In this document: positions 63,401 to 64,000 of the stretch, one piece after another
Position numbering within the stretch: position 1 is the stretch's first letter
Layout: each line of letters begins with the position of its first letter
Assembly: GCA_944372335.1 (NCBI GenBank)
Contig: CALVYQ010000002.1
Coordinates: forward strand, 65,159 to 129,158
Source: an uncultured Clostridia bacterium
GTDB lineage: Bacteria; Bacillota; Clostridia; Christensenellales; UBA1242
DNA length: 64,000 nt
Reading direction: 5' to 3'
Notes under the pieces: model-generated
Told to the model about the DNA's origin: nothing
What the model saw: only the letters and a program-made list of their open reading frames with translations
Databases searched by the model: none
Position numbers and translations under genes: made by a program

Positions 63401-64000
63401 AGCATCCCTGAAAACTCCTTCACAATGGGCTTAGTTAATGTTGAAATTGAGATTGATGTTGAATATGAAACATACATCTTGACATTCAACGGCAATGGCG
63501 GAACTTACGACAGTGGTGACGGAACTATGGTTAGCACACCATACACGCAAGAGTTCTATTACACTCAAATAGCTAACTTAACTGAAAACAAGTATAGCTT
63601 AGAGGGTTACACCTTTGGTGGTTGGTCAATCACGAAGGCTACCGAGCCTGAAACTTATGCTGACGGAGCAAGCTTCACCTATGATGTTACAAGCAATCTT
63701 GAAGCTACTGCCATTTGGACGCCTAACACAAATACCTCTTATAGCATCGTTGTAAGCATACCAAGTGCAACTGAAAATGAGAGGCTTGAGGTAACCGTTC
63801 CAATGACAGGCACAACAGCAAGCGAAATCACAGAAGACGAGGCTTGGGAAGCTCTCAATGATGCTCTTGACGACTTCAACATAACCTTACCAAGTGCGGA
63901 GGACGGCTTTGAGTTTGTCGGCTTCACAGAAGGAGCTCCAACAATTGGTGCTGACGGAGAAACAACTGTTCATGCAACCTTCTCAAGAAAGAATCTTTCC
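30302..64000 (+). CDS. Giant secreted InlB-repeat protein, at least 11,233 aa (3' end outside window)
   Basis: One reading frame stays open from ATG 30302 to the last base. I checked the frame by translation near 33.2, 40.2, 50.0, 60.0 and 64.0 kb and it never shifts. The N-terminus is a signal peptide (MDRFKSK, then LNLVLVVGLCLFASAFGIGV). An N-terminal region of about 300 residues follows. The rest is mostly InlB B-repeat-type units of 65-90 residues, typically starting YTVTYNxNGG, with GYxFxGW in the middle and ending LYAQW. I count roughly sixty. Interspersed are MucBP-like units ending YYTR, divergent InlB-like units and a few other modules listed separately. Such proteins are usually adhesins or wall-associated fibres. 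The anchor would be at the unseen C-terminus. GC content is clearly higher than in flanking genes. Transcription is away from oriC. Confidence 0.95.
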   Translation, partial: MDRFKSKLNLVLVVGLCLFASAFGIGVNTLNLQPLASTSTAVSSDNDEVSMSSVTEDGNVIYINNEYFADGVSQMPIEGSGTAPTLDELAITSGDEIHITNSLIEFSDASGFDNLQGVTLYINHSIFVYTGSSTSGIYMYEGTPTTLIASDSIFFASNGSTVNVPTATSRKLTSFYYDTTSGIRGYGPDKSAVSGNVQLGAPTEGADVGLAYRVGFFAQSAYPINLNSTAETTLWTGDWNFSGDTIDGNNEGWMFSAVEVGASADTLQGTALYPYPRDYVLANASGNIVTLYANFEQPEAQTGKVKIGLSGTNTITLSGDYALTRPGYKHIGWKLYPDATSTVTQIQVTGPMSLYAAWEVVEYTITYDLNGGSLVGDASSTKTYYYDDTFNLLSEEDVERTGYNVAQDFWVVTVADGNWPSGLNNGLGRYDAGEEISNMYGNITLTANWAANNFIINFDGNGATSGSMAPQDFNYGIAESLTPNEFERTGYRFTGWNTSAEGTGTAYADQQDLSSVPVADGGTVTLYAQWTPVVYTITLDHQQGSSSTSTIYLKYETGWYSNLAATAEISEVEVPTRTGYTFGGYWTDANGTGEQIILSSGALAENKTTYTTESDILYAQWTPINVTITFNANDYSEGGRDTNDNPIIGEANLTGLSNANTLTINYGTSSLSGTPGATLAGYTLQGWATSANGTTYVINANGTVNGTWTASENANVDTVYAIWAPITYTVTLNANGGTLGTDTSVEATYGAYMDTITSLPSRPGYSFAGFYDTQEATGGNQYFDEDGVCTNVWNKPNTATLYARWTANTYSVRLNMTINRASSSAVSVDYNVEGTVGGSISSGSLTNSTNAITLSNVAFGQTLTLNFTAPANYYISNTALSSNPSDLSASGNQIEITKEFNDVGELSDNVLTINVYLYEVYTISYNSNTGAGNMSSSYKLHNASINLKANSFTKTGYNFDGWATSESGAVQYDDAAPYTANASVTLFAKWEAKQYTIILDANGGEDGATTSVTATYDATLPTIPSANLPTRAGWDFEGFFDEVTGGNQYYNADGTSTDRTWTTDGGDTLYAHWTIHQYQIIYTYNNGTTTIELGRPFDYNVNTDIVLGQNISLTGHEISGWTVLSSVGSWMANTNFDNGAELSGQWGTVTLRAQALPILYQIHLNENSPVPATVENAGIGDVVLSDDADIYVVYGTRTLYDNRTSNTAGSGSGAVTASLNGYTFLGWSTDSEADSESECQIDANGNLKNTWTSTTAVTQFYAIWEQDEDGNVITYNFAGGSYNGSTNNIPYKYKVNAEFKLLDGDVVTRAGYTLTGFEASNSTGSNWGTSTYTPGQEISAFSKYGSVTLTAVWKANEYEVTLNANGGVLGTTTTVTATYDASMPAIARENLPTYSGYTFAGFFDDPTNGTRYYNADGTSARTWNKAEEGVVLYAHWTANATTVTYNPNGGTMSGLNYATRLEDWSTTKNGVTINYNAETNVFTFNGTTTNNYGLGDLFNTYDSDVNFAVGTYTFGYDVLSGDLSFQQVGTDAPYFSISFLAEDGSGFSAGIWPRLNNGLNRSISATVNFTEEMHGQVYRMHSGFASAGATITFNNLQIRFFAYYNSSMSSQVITHDENTYIPIAEREGYMFTGWNTEQNGSGITYSAGNIGELTGGETTLYAQWEAKRIPVTLNLNKGSASTDPSYDYTTVYIEYDSQNVYDSWVGGNQLKVSDFIPTKAGYTFTGWSYNGDFYTNGNGVFTKDWDIVENVRSWSNIVYPTLTANWTAKRIEVIQDAGEGEYSDTSKTKTVYIQFDSNLIYSASTGTTTASLEVPTRNLYDFDGYYYDNENNIVVNYTNGQLVFSSWTIYDEADDDNPITIHAKWSVHAYQIGFASNGGRFTTGDADLNEMPMSAGTNFTLHNASNLVREGYSFQGWALEANETNPDNIYAAGMVVTADEAETSLFSQIASHGRMYAIWKADPYTVTYSAGEFADEVTLPTQTSFEYNFESTTVLSANVSREGYTFAGWKPTEDVGLLSTGEYSWDMDTVYQANTSVQGKYGHVTLVAQWTNNTYTVTFDGNHATSGEMDPQAFTYDVTQALSLNTFKRNGYTFLGWSRESGASTPTYTDGQEVENLSSSVNGSVTLYAVWKANVYAVTLDTNYSSLINNGGSPTLSTPTTVYVVYDSNVIYSSRTGSTQSDYAVSDVVTPVVSNLTGYTFRGWALDGQLITNNLGSLTAVWNRYDASSYTLTAQYDPIEYNLTINFADFAGITALGAMNSTSLTVTRSDDEAYSQTLTYGNSVVITKDFDDEAVEITLTRTGTENYYLALGSVPTSGASRNSITINWTPNINDSENVVVREIYDITLSVNGSTSVEEKIHDQNEVFEVTPPTGYDFTGWVISETGPDTDGDVLAEGEPFTLNCDATLTAQFVPIEYDITYTFDESIYTEVQYNGETLAQSSVTIEGAYTIEDDLALLGNETFTRYGYTITEWDFVSGTNQSYGWQSTEFVLSEESFGTGFFGDVVLKAVFNTVSYTITYQANGGNFTGDSSDNYTIESGATLFGDADIVREGHTLVGWNYQSDGSDTENNWSVNNGTTVDYQKGATVTGRYGNVTLVAEWSANTYTITYDANQGRFNTENDSTQEYTYPNTITLRNGTNVIRDGYALVGYTILNDEGNWEENYPDGISFAQDASFTTIANLYGDVTLRAVWQPLKTNYDVIVYIQTAEGDSYTELGRYSDGQTYNAGETVNIEAVKNAIAGGRVNVNGFEYRTENGYTTNYDNALTVVGDGSLDISIYYNYVVYTATINAGEGGSFANGGANTATMYYNVYGRVEYANQVVTNQYEGFTLPTTSEIVRTGHTLTGFTPSTTEDITGSSKWFASSTQLNPGTVISSDADLADNSGRLFGNITLTANWQVNTYTIQYNQNYGTGNAGVKGLNYAIRAEDWNTTQNGVTINYDADTNVFTLDGESGADGLTLLTYDGTFSAGTYVVGYYVSSGSFIAESNTNLYFRFRFDSGETSNVTGNTSYGSTTITLDKERTTTFRVNISTMVYNFFNLKISFFAYRQDEVVLEQQVTYGLAQPLPYAERTGYHFVGWNTERDGSGTYYSYENIDTITSNDILYAQWEVNNYVVNFDADNIIYYPYHLQTLNTTDGDIEISLVGNEMVTSYTFTEVGTGLNLRGPALEEGEEYVWSVDFRSTHAHNLYAIGHEQGGNISYKITETNEWVTVTNKFTANDGSVGFTFYSNSWTVGEVFEFKNVSVQKVSDIEADHAIGNRTVRYNELYGTLPTPTKTGYTFNGWYLNGERITSTSTVTTASNHTLTSQWTANTYYVRFNPNGATSGTMANQQFTYDAEPTALSLNTYKRPGYIFRGWATAETLNAETYEERVEYPDEAEVQNLTAVPNGIVDLYAVWEPRTVTVTFDLNDVTNSNGSTEATFTIDALNSNGGEMFVKFSEKFSELYITDENSIIGMPEARRDGYEFIGWFTDRTAGSEVTESTVAESIVNPDTLAITLYARWTANQYTVTYNGNGGTVNGDGSTETISGAGATFDANYTYRPNDGTNETNFVRTGYTFAGWSLTQNGAIAYTAEQLGTEGYETPFIHTSNITLYAVWTEHTYTLTFNSNDENYSGSISTVKSGLSESVVLRYTQNYELVEIFDKEGYEFVGWATDPDTTEDDFDSDAPGISDGMVTVGETVSRLTPNANGTYDLYAVWRSEPVSYTVNYMYQTVAAARAGTTNLSTDFTRFSYTTTDEYAGTEIVVSTLANAFISDNAELKATFLQSTSTSNIDEDYVVAGDESLVINIYFTRGTYNVTIVKEAGIDTVTVRGNNNTVISGNGTYAVYYEESITLSATTLPGYINPVFTGTSGTITSPVQILADSTFTASATADIVNFTVEIYQADLDGSYEDTTENTRTLSGTTDTDVSLTAVSYGVNVNTTNFEFDGFRYDASTTQSANADLNVNGDESTVIKIYFARRTFDFVIADYKNVGIESVTIDCDYATNGHESESDVGDYVNYTWRIVYGASINVTLVEETGYEFTRWTTSAEIENFNTKTANQTNLIMPAYHVSIHPFLDLETYTLTINPNGGTYIDSSENITITQDYLTTYTLQTPTRRGYTFDHWTLSGTGTGSLDGNIFTFGVGDNTVTAEWTENTYTVTFSDVFNSFEVVIAGYDGTVKSRETITSTDNVITLNFTDILITTDTGVSSNPEGATFTEIKGTNPTRKGYVFGRNDSNIDTTTGVHYTLKYEVYGIETGGYRLAEDNGETEWLYNSFTGMHTRTFAWTMLVDEGNVTINIDWSPEVYEISFNGNQSDGSTDVTVSNSTTYIEYNGNAFYTTITDETYPITEVTGSAITPTASRDGYEFAGWWTLADGGVQVISEAGRLLSNVSGHTDADGRWTRTDGVTLYAHWTANRYEIELNVNTGTLDGDSIIDSSVWAEFDSTNLYVDQTSTTTVNPTASKVGYTFNGWKTTQNDLGTLFISAEGELLAPYRALTGDEVFAYFTVNDYEITLNLNAGTDSSAVLDTAGVQLTDNKVYITFGTKNIYNSMDTSSRVTVAPKATRTGYDFIGWATSADATALSECAINASGQLINNSTFSEADTLYAVWRIGTFVITTDLTDAKIIDFSITGDATVQETENTYRVNFGTEVRIAFNNMPGYSFTGFVTTPNVSISTNEGGYEFTMPAYSFTLKLNSDNNLILVNLDANDDAGATKADALTYNHIYIGYESREIYAERGENRWENVGGTIAPTARRDGYNFLGWSTNANATTADECLINANGALNSDFTNATVDGAITLHAIWQKTDVAYSVEYYLQNVNDDLYTQDTSRTTSGTGAVDTNVTLSTYQTTIKGFTFGRYETNNTDTSSLNIRGDGQLVVRLYYTRLSYTLTIVKDNGEANDTVDRRFEATYTLPTLSKTGYTFDEWTVELGEGSVSGNTFTFGATDATVKANWTANVIKVNLLPGEGDSVSVSTIYAKYDSSTLYSDESGNTPLTTMPTASYVGYDFDGFYLDETPVISKTGLVSTWKYADETTLTAHFTPHTYTITYQDNYGKPSLSSDEYTILDEIELATSERAGYTFLGWRVSADAGSWTANEEFLVAEDEMTVSAGRHGDVTLVAMWQETPYTITYNTDGGEPIEALPYDILDTITLPLPEKEGFNFQGWQATLSGEGNWSTTVPYQANAELNNMYGNVTLTALWSASTDTAYTINIYLQNINASNEPSYGEPETPIVRYGTTNEAITITVSEDGNFVTVNGIDYNYYSQGFHFDDSKANTMSATIEADGSTVLYFYFARNTVTLTVNAGTGVTGVVPNGATSTVFGATHAISASLANGYTFSQWTVAGTTPSKFTSTEMNQSIVMANGNVTLTAVATTENFTITYVDGETEDKVPYVVTEAITLKVVERAGHTFMGWRVRENAGVLGDKYSWTADELITSATLTAGRFGDVILDAEWQPNTVAVTLYANDEIGTQDSATTLPNGGTIYITYGTTNIYASRTTVAGHTTYPYEPVGSTINPTISRRGYNFLGWSTNRNATKASECLIDASGVLKANWTTSEVDGQTLYAIWQAKAITLTLTGENATIADTEVHVYFDGTVIYADRALSTPLASVTASKYGYNFTGFTYNSQTVITSLGVINNVWNYSDTDCTLTAQFTREQYTITYEYIDSEGTTQTSTQNYYTDDNITLMTPTRTGYTFTNWKVAENVGDMGEKFAWIKDEKINSGSFSTAGRFGDVRLVAEYNNNSYTLRYNSNVTGLIGAENVSGQVADDTAYWDTKTTIAQYDYTLAGYHMIGWSTRADGEGTTYTAGQEVVLNLTATAGGEATLYAMWQIDSFTLTLEIADDANSTAGVASVTVTETTGVTANDDGTYTVVYGTQVTLNVTYNNGYQFLRWEGGTVTDSIFTMPAQETTLTIVAGPIGYQLNYQGNEGTINGSATYPVPVKFNENVTLLTDEKVTISRPGYTFTGWNTQADGKGTHYDEGAIYHYATVGSVSLFAEWQANEYTVTYYANNGAETEQTYPDSIKAVFDTDYTVLANSVTNFSKTGYHFVGWATRRTSSEAGYVLYNEGDEFSYTTPNNTILYAQWTANQYTVYYNANANNKYHYGVAEGSTSPTVTFYDDEFVVSDYEFTLTGYTPTIDETYSLAYWTENPNGSGTRYYVGQRYSNLTSDYNGSETLYAQWTPETYEVTVKDSDKKTHQEDKVFNVVYATIKGADFFPEYINYQKEGWTLKGFYIADAEGNASTTMLIDDKGNLVQTVNYNDDKIVELGRWVYPNDITVIAVYDPNPYTVTFNVNERPDYKTDDEQAKPYIQGHGANESVDKTVYYDHRYNGEYTNSVYWPRPIYEGFLFYGWSTRSDYYMLAADLFNEYTNNRFADSLTDYTFAYVLGTNPDHQGEAEQEEVDFVFVKVSAVAEGSDPYSGWADITNIDDLLFTRENVKGTDDIVEGTDTVQLTADQDLYAIWIGRNDVPYTVYYLQEEITHRDLGEGHEIEKTDGAGGNITTYPNVNELFVTDGEERFVNYDGKTYRVQQEVPDVNGITADAVLNYLSTQEYAGFKYSAYEFAGDQIDGNGKTIIFAFYARQSYQITLNSENGVQSMLATEGNGVTRVGETNAYNVMYGAGVTISATVKAGYNFGIDNADLVKWSQSAVGSTVTLTDSYTPTSGKHTAISSTFTMTATNRIDFTISAHANTDTKYTIKYYFEKVDGSDYEQDLKNHKDEVLFGTTDTNIDYSEQQIEINGFLFDRYGSTSTTDTTEGTSLNIDGDGSRVIKLYYDRRDDIKLTLTTDIQEAISDIYITIGDSKQEGTSNVNVTYGTSVTVSVTVKNGYSFNGFTSSSSQVASVDKDGAVKSGTTYSYTFNMPYEDVTITANMLRNTDTSFNIVYMFEKLDAEDFTGSERYEELAKYPQTTGEGTTDALITRELLAGQGKIISEAGYVYASIGSLTNEPVYISGEGNSTIYVYYTRDTYTVTINYLYSEASLNDGTITDAEIHERVRLGESVVVTYPTFDGYEIVGGETGTTITVQDDSENANINTVNVYYDPIEYTVEYLKNNGAITVDGSATYTIETAITLPTIEREGYSLNYWHATEDSGQKEDDSYAWTTTEQIRGTSIPAGRIGNVTLQAEWSAGDNNVTFQVNNLSVTGDSTAISGEEYTATLKAELGYLLPDTIQVSINDEELTAGDSTYTYSSETGVITIVGGAVVGDIVITANGVADRFKVTINLNDANFGKGSTNATVNITTKNDVDGTTSALSVSGGLITLYAVYDGDYSVLYTSEDGNEYVSLADFTATTVNRKGYDFVGFYSTSYDADNVASGAVVVTASTSFATANDTTVIYAYYTAHAITITLEAGEGATVTNSTVYVKFDTQTLYSVNTSGVLSGEVNPTANRPGYDFEGFVSGEETVISEAGVLLNAWIIDENTTLTADFTATPYQITYSAGTASGVTLPSQVTVDYDIESKYTLAGATRDGYNFLGWRPTSNVGLIGEVYTWSTSELYDEDTPVAGKYGNVTLVAVWGVIPYTVTYTLKAGESFASGFEATQNYDIESEENIYGVTSITRDGYTLSSFRVLSESVGSWTEGAIVALNTTLTGKWGNVELEAVWTAGNNDVDVTITNATHNAPISVDSGAELTFTITPNAGYSLPTSLTVMINGAESDEFTYQNGVVTIGENIINGDVVITGSAVANSYDITVNGVHALVRVGTEGEYETSATYNATTGTSFTVYAQAVKGYENVTFTVEGLATVTPLTENNGTYSAVISGFTASFTVTATAVPMNNRVTFELENLNRDSGADNVNTDAPYTAKLSAQNGYSLPSEITITNGTEPLIAGEDYTYNAETGNISINANIINDNVTIEASGVANRYMVTFDLNDHASGNGSTNVESVTVGDTQLTIANGNIELYVTYNTTYATLYVLGEDGGYTAIAYDDFVDAISRLGYTFGGFYQEELAVNETPTTSPISSATLFKTWNHTTVVYGYWTTNENTQYTVIHNIQGFGESDEFEATITRTAYGETDTSVQAALLTAGDFLGEGLDINGFNMPVVQNVTISADGNASVTYLYTRRYFSLTLIAGTGVASTSYTSGNSSGLADGYVYYNDSVTLDATPATGYEAPITWSKTADVTTTPDITGNTFTMGVGEASYTATATARKITITLNANDGGYFGDNLPTTQSEVTYNELYGDALITPTAKDGYTFRGYYTTLIPADGDTSTATPITENTTADINTLDLENGTTFYAYYTINSYTLTIRYQKADGSEIAETHTESVKFGATYTVQSPSNIRGYYTEQTTVTGTMPADNHKVIVTYSPKTYNIVLNSNFPSATGVKNITDTTQTATYDATFTFDTMATLISRNEAWNLAGYTFLGWFSDPTDEDAQHYANGASIDPWNFDGQDTYNFYARWEARGDVKYTVNSYLMDTNGTTYTMTSDVRESFANSGIVVSYDGSGNPIINSKPYPNTGFTYDNTQGTDLSETLYVNADGTTVIELYYTRQEFLITIVAGEGTTLTGAKTDTYYYGEQITINASVQDGFVWNGWTAEGNSPTGLVQGASGQQQQTITIGLGTATITANATRDIYQLTINPNGGAYNGSTELQYVEGAFESTYTLSTPTDYTGYTFTGWKLTAGKGEFIGSLETGFSFKFADSNATIQAQWEANRVAVTINANDLTGSTRASLTLTTKNDTESGTSGTTVNFTDSKLTVYAVFNGTYEKLYISEESDEYISLAGFVNESTITRPGYNFTNFTLNGEVITSDTKFASATPIELLANWTAKTYSLTIVENPEGKVTVEVDKTAETDGRYKVAFDSSVTLTATPSEGYMFANFSSSGVLSTSASYTFSYTTVGNMTITANVTANPYTILYNNNGGTGEISTTSATYDEPRAISSGAGFSKTGYTLTGWTLTPNGTTSNVQPIESLDDIETAGLYSFGGTVYAYNLAPSGSVTIYAVWTANTYNVTIDEKGGSDISDLSSVVYDDIIAIEGTSTRDGYTFMGYSFEDDNASDVQEVTEEMISEYDGLKEYLLGEHLGRGIYLYNGTYYVFNLTSTNGGTETIYVVWNAHNVNVKFEYYLETLDGEFRLDGDQVFKDENLGNTVNTRTEQRLTGSEVSISVAYYEGFTYSRGHEGEVLSATVDGNGETTLKVYYTRNTYTVNYTTPQFGVESVTVTGAVTASGNTFKYNEEVTITSTLSKGYTFGRYTYGSGDSDFSAQNPYTFNIKENMNFDITVNAGGATFKVAYYAENLDGQGYALVENVDTNSYSGNVDDLITKEVLEGLGISFEMTGYLYDHIDEGKRITADNSTVVGIYFNRDYFTLTLTRVAGVNTLTASGTYVGEGVVSGQSTSYEVKFGADVTISYTLADGYAFKAWSSTLVTVGTSETLSGTGTIDEMPAENLTINLEVTGLPSSFKVIFMFETFTDNVYSATDELHASGETQVISKEIGGNFVITGEEIDSLDEFTLNTFTGFTYHDFEKGKIVAADGSTTVMVYLKRNPVTINVTLGAGVQDLTLSVNEKEGAIEGENDYTLSQEFDADGEMVVKFNADVTITYNLLPGYENISFTGVTVSGDTFKVPANTVNLVASAETVETTITFHGEGGTHNLGGDDNTTYTQENAKYLSRVTLMSNAFTRTGYAFEGWATEDSLEEELLEDRVVYDNGEILEQYPFYSDLDLYAVWSNNTYTITYNGNGGSVAQAEGDPITEIDHEGEVEYDTAEALVAITTLGFTRTGHSFDGWTTVSGGTTSEAQEVDSLDEIVTNGIYRLTTDGTYYAFNLASNKGDNVILYAVWREHTYTVTYNSNYTSKDATDDTYSEEDNTYNYTERFNAVSITDTDFALTGYHFVGWNTERDGSDRWISENEEVWSLTSEDNGEVILYAQWTANSYSIAYNGNSGSGEMTATPATYDAVVELSPNEFVKPAYTFAGWTTVNGGTTSEATLVTSTTEIKTSGLYYIVGENGERTYYAYNLTAEANGTANIYAVWTATSYNITYLANNGTFGASVVGAESGEYIFPYTIEDDITFLTDISREGHTLVGYTISGNSTWTGVFGGEVLFEDYAGYTKGTLYGNVTLEAKWQINSHKLTINYVYGDTDHPHYNEIIKTYSNSYNYGATYSITSPTDITGYSCSAEDATITGVMPDEDVTVTVYYYAKEITITFNYMDSVASPATKFEYDSLVVRYDYAFSTAKTPGDDGEVVGLVDGYRAGYDFAGWWTTQNYQSGTQVTDTDIVNTTNNIKLFARWTPRTDTDYIINLLFEELNTENYSINPDYAEAISAEGTTDAVPTEEAILDYINTKYPTIVGFTYADRFDQTPISVNGNTVINVYFDRDYNSLTLTADYGVENFDAKYDTTVHTGDVEYIRGSNGSLQVRYGTTIVLSVTEREGYEFTTFTATGIEPADIVDNKFTMIDGTVTINAGASARTYEIRYYSNYSLEDANYKTATGTYAQTETLKTAEELSFELSGYGFQGWATSREGGVKYAGGEPFNMSGTYQDVVELYAVWEAGAVTLTFTTSTGIDRNNILVYVNDSEEGVSIDNIGSVKYDDVIKVDITNAVMAGYNFNNFVVNSEPQTTEEPNVYTFTLHGNTTVEIDATPKTDAQLKIIYVTRNLENTEFVVKDEQIIGGPDSGLAIATGRPITAEFMVELGVIDSEDGDDRYEGFYYSSITNNLQNVASTEFTVIYNTNIAESEEGTYTTVYILYRRHIRLLTLQTEGDGVVSFTATAEGSPSDNVAPQAEQGQYRVTFGTSVRLNLDLEDGYVLDRFEVSAIEAVGNVENLAGAIDLIAQEIEEGVIGYYKDAVADDNLLFTITEDETGYILETMPNYSVSIKAITKAINFTVQYHSNYVAEGGETEKISELETWTYNVEGTIKNITNSTFAGWARAGYEFVGWAYTTDSGVVFTFADENDLAHNFDYETIATYNFEINLYAIWSAGDVEYIINYYREDLTTGEYVILKDPVSNTGKVGTTVRVPEEEAPTGYRRNDGASTLSKVLTPTDNVLEVYYDLIVSELTVTANNENITNISATSNQAGFTAGTFEDGVYTASIKYGALVTLSASANAGYKLGDWSVVSGGISIPENSFTMGLVNVEIEIDVEYETYILTFNGNGGTYDSGDGTMVSTPYTQEFYYTQIANLTENKYSLEGYTFGGWSITKATEPETYADGASFTYDVTSNLEATAIWTPNTNTSYSIVVSIPSATENERLEVTVPMTGTTASEITEDEAWEALNDALDDFNITLPSAEDGFEFVGFTEGAPTIGADGETTVHATFSRKNLS
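34663..35130 (+). other. Beta-sandwich-like insert module 1 in the giant protein
   Basis: Between the start (NPNGGTMSGLNYATRLEDWS) and end (PIAEREGYMFTGWN) of one InlB-type unit lies an insert of about 140 residues, with NGVTINYNAETNVFTFNG and alternating strands ending LQIRFFAYYN. The size and pattern suggest a jelly-roll, carbohydrate-binding-like domain. That fold is inferred, not shown. Confidence 0.6.
39034..39470 (+). other. Insert module 2, paralogue of module 1
   Basis: It repeats the module 1 landmarks in order: GLNYAIRAEDWNTTQNGVTI, NYDADTNVFTLDG, then LKISFFAYRQ, and the second half of an InlB unit (AERTGYHFVGWN). The two are clearly related, but the middles have diverged. Confidence 0.6.
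39640..40085 (+). other. Insert module 3 in the giant protein
   Basis: A third beta-rich insert, inside the very next InlB unit, has SYTFTEVGTGLNLRGPALEE, EYVWSVDFRS and VGEVFEFKNVSVQKV. It resembles carbohydrate-binding jelly rolls in layout and ends, like the others, just before a PTPTKTGYTFNGW segment. Confidence 0.5.
51635..53825 (+). repeat. Three copies of an Ig-like module in the giant protein
   Basis: Copies at about 51635-51895, 53057-53305 and 53562-53822 share NN(V/D)xVTF, GYxLPxxIxVxING, YTYxxxTGxITI and DxxITAxGVAN, about 85 residues each. They differ from the InlB units by lacking GW and the LYAQW end. Confidence 0.6.

Noticed and set aside
30642-63927. Dozens of antisense and third-frame open frames of 60-190 codons within the giant gene
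   Set aside because: All lie opposite or out of frame to one continuous repeat-coding frame. They recur because the repeats recur and lack ribosome binding sites.

Overview
The window looks like the replication-origin region of a low-GC, Gram-positive (Firmicutes-type) chromosome. Evidence is the AT-rich sequence, strong AAGGAG ribosome binding sites, TTGACA/TATAAT promoters (often with an extended TGn -10), the rpmH-rnpA-yidD-yidC and dnaA-dnaN-recF-mnmE-mnmG-rsmG-parA-parB gene sets, Bacillus-type parS sites, and a Spo0A-type DNA-binding domain. Together with a huge InlB-repeat surface protein this suggests an uncultured gut Clostridia lineage. The lineage is inferred; the gene content is seen.

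Region 1 (1 to about 8984) is an integrated element. It holds the C-terminal end of a helicase-like protein, a HhaI-type restriction-modification locus (one PD-(D/E)xK endonuclease flanked by two different C5 cytosine methyltransferases and a small protein), a 560-bp array of nine covarying 25-nt hairpins of unknown function, two small unknown proteins, a DUF6161-like membrane protein, a divergent pair of small HTH regulators with three shared operators, and a large serine recombinase. The recombinase reading frame runs through a tRNA-Ser(UGA) gene, which marks the right junction.

Region 2 (9.1-12.2 kb) has superoxide reductase, a 51-aa ribbon-helix-helix protein, an orphan Spo0A C-terminal domain, and a ThaI-type restriction-modification pair. 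Region 3 (12.2-26.7 kb) is the origin block. yidC, yidD, rnpA, rpmH, an ABC exporter, dnaN and dnaA are on the minus strand. recF, mnmE, mnmG, rsmG, parA and parB are on the plus strand. oriC, with DnaA boxes and an AT-rich unwinding candidate, lies between dnaN and dnaA. Four perfect parS palindromes lie downstream of parB (26.8-27.4 kb). recF and mnmE appear to be leaderless.

Region 4 (27.5-29.9 kb) has rubrerythrin, tRNA-Ser(GCU), a zinc-ribbon membrane protein and a ZIP metal transporter. Region 5 (29.9-64.0 kb) starts with an intergenic DnaA-box cluster that shares a 17-mer with oriC. It is followed by one uninterrupted reading frame from 30302 to the window end: at least 11,233 codons encoding a secreted protein built mostly of InlB-type repeats. 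Its end lies outside the window.

The two restriction-modification loci, the DUF6161-like protein and the hairpin array make the left 12 kb an accessory, defence-rich island beside the origin. The rest is housekeeping replication, segregation and membrane-insertion machinery, with the giant adhesin gene transcribed away from the origin.
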